A DNA stretch of 16,638 bases. Origin: Promethearchaeota archaeon. Lineage in GTDB: Archaea > Asgardarchaeota > Lokiarchaeia > Sigyniarchaeales > SOKP01. The stretch lies in the NCBI GenBank assembly GCA_030612905.1, contig JAUWNA010000010.1, positions 1 through 16,638 on the forward strand, in the 5' to 3' direction. The notes beneath the pieces were generated by a model, which searched no databases, was not told the origin of the DNA, and worked only from the letters and a program-made list of their open reading frames with translations. Positions 14,142 through 16,638 of the stretch are shown piece after piece (position 1 is the stretch's first letter; every line of letters starts with the position of its first letter). A program made the position numbers and the translations under genes.

Positions 14142-14951
14142 TTTTTTTTTTAAAGCAAATTTTTGTTCTTGCTCTCTAAAATATTTATCCCTTCGCTCTT
14201 TTGATTTATTATCGATTACGAAGCTTACGTTATTACCATAGTTAATATCCCACAAGATCAATCCAAAAGGATTAGCAGGTTGATAAGAGATATCTCTGGA
14301 TGGGTTAAATAAATCTATAAAGTCTTCATAGCTGATTTTACCAAGTCCTACTTCTAAAATTTTAGCTATCATTCGTCTTATTTGTTGTCTTAGAAAAGCT
14401 CTGCTTTTAAAATCGAAAATAATAAAATTTCCTTCTATATTAATTGATGTCGAAATCATATCTCTAATATTTTTTACTTCTTCTTTTCCTGGCTTAGAAA
14501 AATTTTTAAAGTTATGTCGTCCCTCTAAAGCCTTACATACCTTTTTCATAGCCTTAAAATTAACTATGGAGTCGTCTTTAAGGAAAGCTTTTGGATATGG
14601 CATAATATATTTGTAATGTCTAAACTGTGCGTTATATCTTGAATAAAAGTCTGTTGGAACTTTTGAATAAGCCCAAAGGCCAATATTTTTTGGCAAAGCA
14701 GTATTAATCTCCATCAATATCGGTATTTTTTCTGTGATAAAAGAAAATGTAGACCCTCGAGCCGAAACGAACTTATCTGTTCTACTTGCCACTTCAAAAC
14801 CTGATTCCCGAATATCAATTATATAGTTCTTTTCTTGTAGAGCTGTTAGTAAGCATTCTTCAATGGTCAAATAATCTGGTTGTCGTTGAGAACCGAAATA
14901 TTCATCCGTTCCTATGTAAAAAAATTTAAAGAGATATCTTGTTTTTTCCAT
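14106..14951 (-). CDS. truA: TruA-family tRNA pseudouridine synthase
   Basis: A TruA/Pus1/Pus3-type enzyme, predicted to convert uridine to pseudouridine in the tRNA anticodon arm. Counting from the ATG at 14951 it has 281 residues. 'YIGTDEYFGSQRQP' (12-25) matches 'YdGTxYxGfQxQP'. 'ASRTDKFVSA' (55-64) contains the catalytic Asp59; canonical members read AGRTDxGVxA. 'RHYKYIM' and 'LEGRHNFKNFSK' (compare 'GxHDFxxF') follow, then 'FLRQQIRRMIAKILEVG' with the conserved helix. This start is preferred over ATGs at 14966/14969 and a TTG at 15014 because AGGA lies directly before it and the family begins just ahead of the first strand. The lysine-rich end contains a run of ten A and overlaps rfcS. 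Confidence 0.9.
   Translation of the reverse strand: MEKTRYLFKFFYIGTDEYFGSQRQPDYLTIEECLLTALQEKNYIIDIRESGFEVASRTDKFVSARGSTFSFITEKIPILMEINTALPKNIGLWAYSKVPTDFYSRYNAQFRHYKYIMPYPKAFLKDDSIVNFKAMKKVCKALEGRHNFKNFSKPGKEEVKNIRDMISTSINIEGNFIIFDFKSRAFLRQQIRRMIAKILEVGLGKISYEDFIDLFNPSRDISYQPANPFGLILWDINYGNNVSFVIDNKSKERRDKYFREQEQKFALKKKLFNFMQHNNIG
14142..14151 (+). terminator. Oligo-T terminator for rfcS inside the truA-like gene
   Basis: Ten T follow immediately after the rfcS stop. The same bases code for lysines on the opposite strand in the pseudouridine synthase gene. Confidence 0.6.
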
Positions 14952-15143
14952 TCCTAATAATTTCATCATTAAAATTATATTAATTTTATGTATGAAATCG
15001 GAATTTTCAAACAAATTAAACTCATGTTATAATATTGAGATTAATTAATTTATCAAAAAATAAGCTTTTAATGGAATTTAACATTTATATTTTTAAATTT
15101 CATATGATAATTTCAGTATATTAAAAGCGTTTAGAGAGAGAAT

Positions 15144-16638
15144 ATGTCCAAAATTTATTCATCATTAAAAAATTCACGAGATCATATTAGAGCGAGTATT
15201 ACAATAAAATCATATAATATTTTGTTTTTCTCCGCATTGTTATTAGTTTTATTTTTAGCTGTAATGATTCGACTTTCTCCAGTTGCAGCGGGAAATTACT
15301 TAATTAAAGCTTTTGACCCGTGGATACAATATTACAACGCTGAATACCTATCAACACACTCTGTTTTCGACTATTTTAATTGGGTTGATTATAAAAGTTG
15401 GTTTCCAGAGGGATATGTTCGTTCAAATCTTAGACCTGGATTAACTTTTACCGTAGTAACAATATTTCAAATAGTTAATTTAATAGGGATTCCAATATCC
15501 CTTTATGATGTTTGTTTCTATTTTCCAGCTTTTATGGGCGGAGCCTCTGTTTTAGCAATCTACTTTTTGGGAAAAGAAGCGCTAGATAGAAGATGCGGGC
15601 TAATGGCTGCGTTCTTCTTGGCGTTTAATCCGGGGTTTATGCAACGAACAATGGCGGGTTTTTTTGATAATGAAACAATTGGTGTATTTGCAACTCTCAT
15701 GACCTTATATTTCTTTGTTAAAACCGTACGAACAGGAAAAATCCTAGATTCCATTTTGGGCGGTTTATTTTTAGGATATTTAGCCTTGAGTTGGGGTGGA
15801 TATAATTTTGTATATTTAATTCTACCTATGGTATGTGGTATTTTAATCTTACTCAAAAAGTACGACTCAAATCTCTTAATAGCATATGCCGGAATAGAAG
15901 GCGTAGGATTATTAGTTTTTTCCGTAGGTTCTACTTTCAACTATGCTAGCTTTTTCACTAGTTTGGAACTAGTTGGGATTTTTATTTTTATGATATTACT
16001 AATCTTTTTTCATTTTATTCATACAAAAAAAGGTGCTTATCCTCGATTATATAACGGATTATTAGACTTTTTAAAATGGGGCTTAATACCGCTTATTGTA
16101 GTAGGTGCCGTAATTATTTGGGTGGCGCCTGATTTAATTCCATTTGGATTTGGAAAAAGATTACTGAGCGTTATAAGTCCTTTGGTTCGAGATAGTTTGA
16201 GTATTGTTGCGTCTGTAGCTGAGCACATGCCAAGTTCTTGGAGCGTATTCTACTATAATACTTTAATCCCCCTAATGCTTTTACCCCTTGGGTTGTTCTT
16301 CTTGTTCAAAAGAGGTAGTGCTTCGGATTATTTATTAATTACTTTTATGATTTTGATATTTTACTTTACCGGTAGTATGATAAGAATAATATTATTATTT
16401 GCTCCTGCTGCATGCTTGGTGGGTGCCTACGGATTAGTTAGCATTTTGAAAATTTTTGGCAGTTTTTATGGAGAAAAAAGAATAGGAATCAGTAGGAAAC
16501 GAAAACGCCAAGTTAAAAGAATGATAGGGAAATCTGAAATTGGCGCGGTTTATTTTATTGTTGGAATAATGTGTATTGCCCAAGTAGTCCATGCCTCTAA
16601 TATGTCTACTGGTCAATTATCACAAAGTCAAATTTCAC
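15144..16638 (+). CDS. stt3: Oligosaccharyltransferase catalytic subunit STT3/AglB, 5' part
   Basis: The frame is open from ATG 15144 to the window edge: 498 codons with no stop; the true end is outside. STT3 transfers glycan from a lipid carrier to asparagine in Asn-X-Ser/Thr on the outer membrane face. After a short basic N-terminus comes transmembrane helix 1 (~24-43), then 'AFDPWIQYYNAEYL' with D58, the first metal-binding loop. 'TMAGFFDNETIGVF' carries D175 and E177, the second metal motif, as in 'SVAGSYDNEGIAI' of eukaryotic STT3. 'SVAEHMPSSW' (357-366) matches the eukaryotic 'SVSEHQPTTW' loop, and 'GSMIRIILLFAPAAC' matches 'GVMVRLMLVLAPAAC'. About eleven hydrophobic segments are visible. 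The WWDYG sequon-binding motif should lie downstream. AGAGAGAG at 15133-15140 may serve as ribosome binding site. Confidence 0.95.
   Translation, partial: MSKIYSSLKNSRDHIRASITIKSYNILFFSALLLVLFLAVMIRLSPVAAGNYLIKAFDPWIQYYNAEYLSTHSVFDYFNWVDYKSWFPEGYVRSNLRPGLTFTVVTIFQIVNLIGIPISLYDVCFYFPAFMGGASVLAIYFLGKEALDRRCGLMAAFFLAFNPGFMQRTMAGFFDNETIGVFATLMTLYFFVKTVRTGKILDSILGGLFLGYLALSWGGYNFVYLILPMVCGILILLKKYDSNLLIAYAGIEGVGLLVFSVGSTFNYASFFTSLELVGIFIFMILLIFFHFIHTKKGAYPRLYNGLLDFLKWGLIPLIVVGAVIIWVAPDLIPFGFGKRLLSVISPLVRDSLSIVASVAEHMPSSWSVFYYNTLIPLMLLPLGLFFLFKRGSASDYLLITFMILIFYFTGSMIRIILLFAPAACLVGAYGLVSILKIFGSFYGEKRIGISRKRKRQVKRMIGKSEIGAVYFIVGIMCIAQVVHASNMSTGQLSQSQIS

Noticed and set aside
15560..16616. Minus-strand open frames at 15560-15940, 16037-16228 and 16434-16616
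   Set aside because: They lie opposite the uninterrupted STT3 reading frame and show no protein-like features.
1..16638. CRISPR array, insertion sequence, integrase or defence genes
   Set aside because: No regularly spaced repeats, transposase-like protein or terminal inverted repeats are visible; the gene content is core informational.

Overview
The window looks like part of an Asgard archaeal chromosome (AT-rich, probably Lokiarchaeia-like, but the exact lineage cannot be fixed from the sequence alone). The gene set is archaeal and informational: PCNA, two-subunit primase, GINS, RFC small subunit, aIF2-alpha, Nop10, Rpo11, Csl4 and aEF1A. Several features point to the eukaryote-related side of the archaea: an Arf-like small GTPase, an EF1A with the 11-residue insertion shared by eukaryotes and TACK/Asgard archaea, a METTL5-type methylase, and an STT3 oligosaccharyltransferase whose motifs (DNE, SVAEH) read like the eukaryotic enzyme.

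Layout. 1-4625 is a replication island: a small OB-fold protein (minus strand) diverges from PCNA, followed by priL, priS and a GINS gene. priL and priS overlap. PriS ends in a domain that resembles the B-domain of the neighbouring GINS protein. 4622-5668 (minus) holds aIF2-alpha followed by Nop10, the end of a widespread archaeal translation/rRNA-modification operon. 5867-6304 is an orphan protein, followed by aEF1A (6471-7781) and an Arf-like GTPase (7951-8427).

8448-10975 is a long minus-strand run. Read in its direction of transcription it encodes the exosome cap subunit Csl4, a 73-residue alpha/beta protein, RNA polymerase subunit Rpo11 with an unusual acidic N-terminal extension, an RNase III-like protein and a DUF99 protein. 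Csl4 diverges from a METTL5-like RNA methylase (11086-11730) that has no ATG, GTG or TTG at the right place. Enolase (minus) converges on the methylase and diverges from RfcS. RfcS overlaps a convergent TruA-like pseudouridine synthase by 36 bp. The right edge carries the first 498 codons of STT3, cut by the window end.

Functionally the window joins DNA replication (sliding clamp, clamp loader, primase, GINS, possible ssDNA-binding OB protein) to transcription, RNA processing and translation, with one glycolytic enzyme and one membrane glycosylation enzyme. Intergenic spacers are all under 300 bp and AT-rich. No tRNA, rRNA, CRISPR array, insertion sequence or long repeat was seen. Termination appears to use oligo-T tracts after eno, rfcS and the EF1A gene. 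No wholly new multi-gene system is evident. The best leads are the PriS/GINS shared domain, the Rpo11 acidic arm, the RNase III-like/DUF99 pair, the Arf-like GTPase, the orphan at 5867, and the methylase start.
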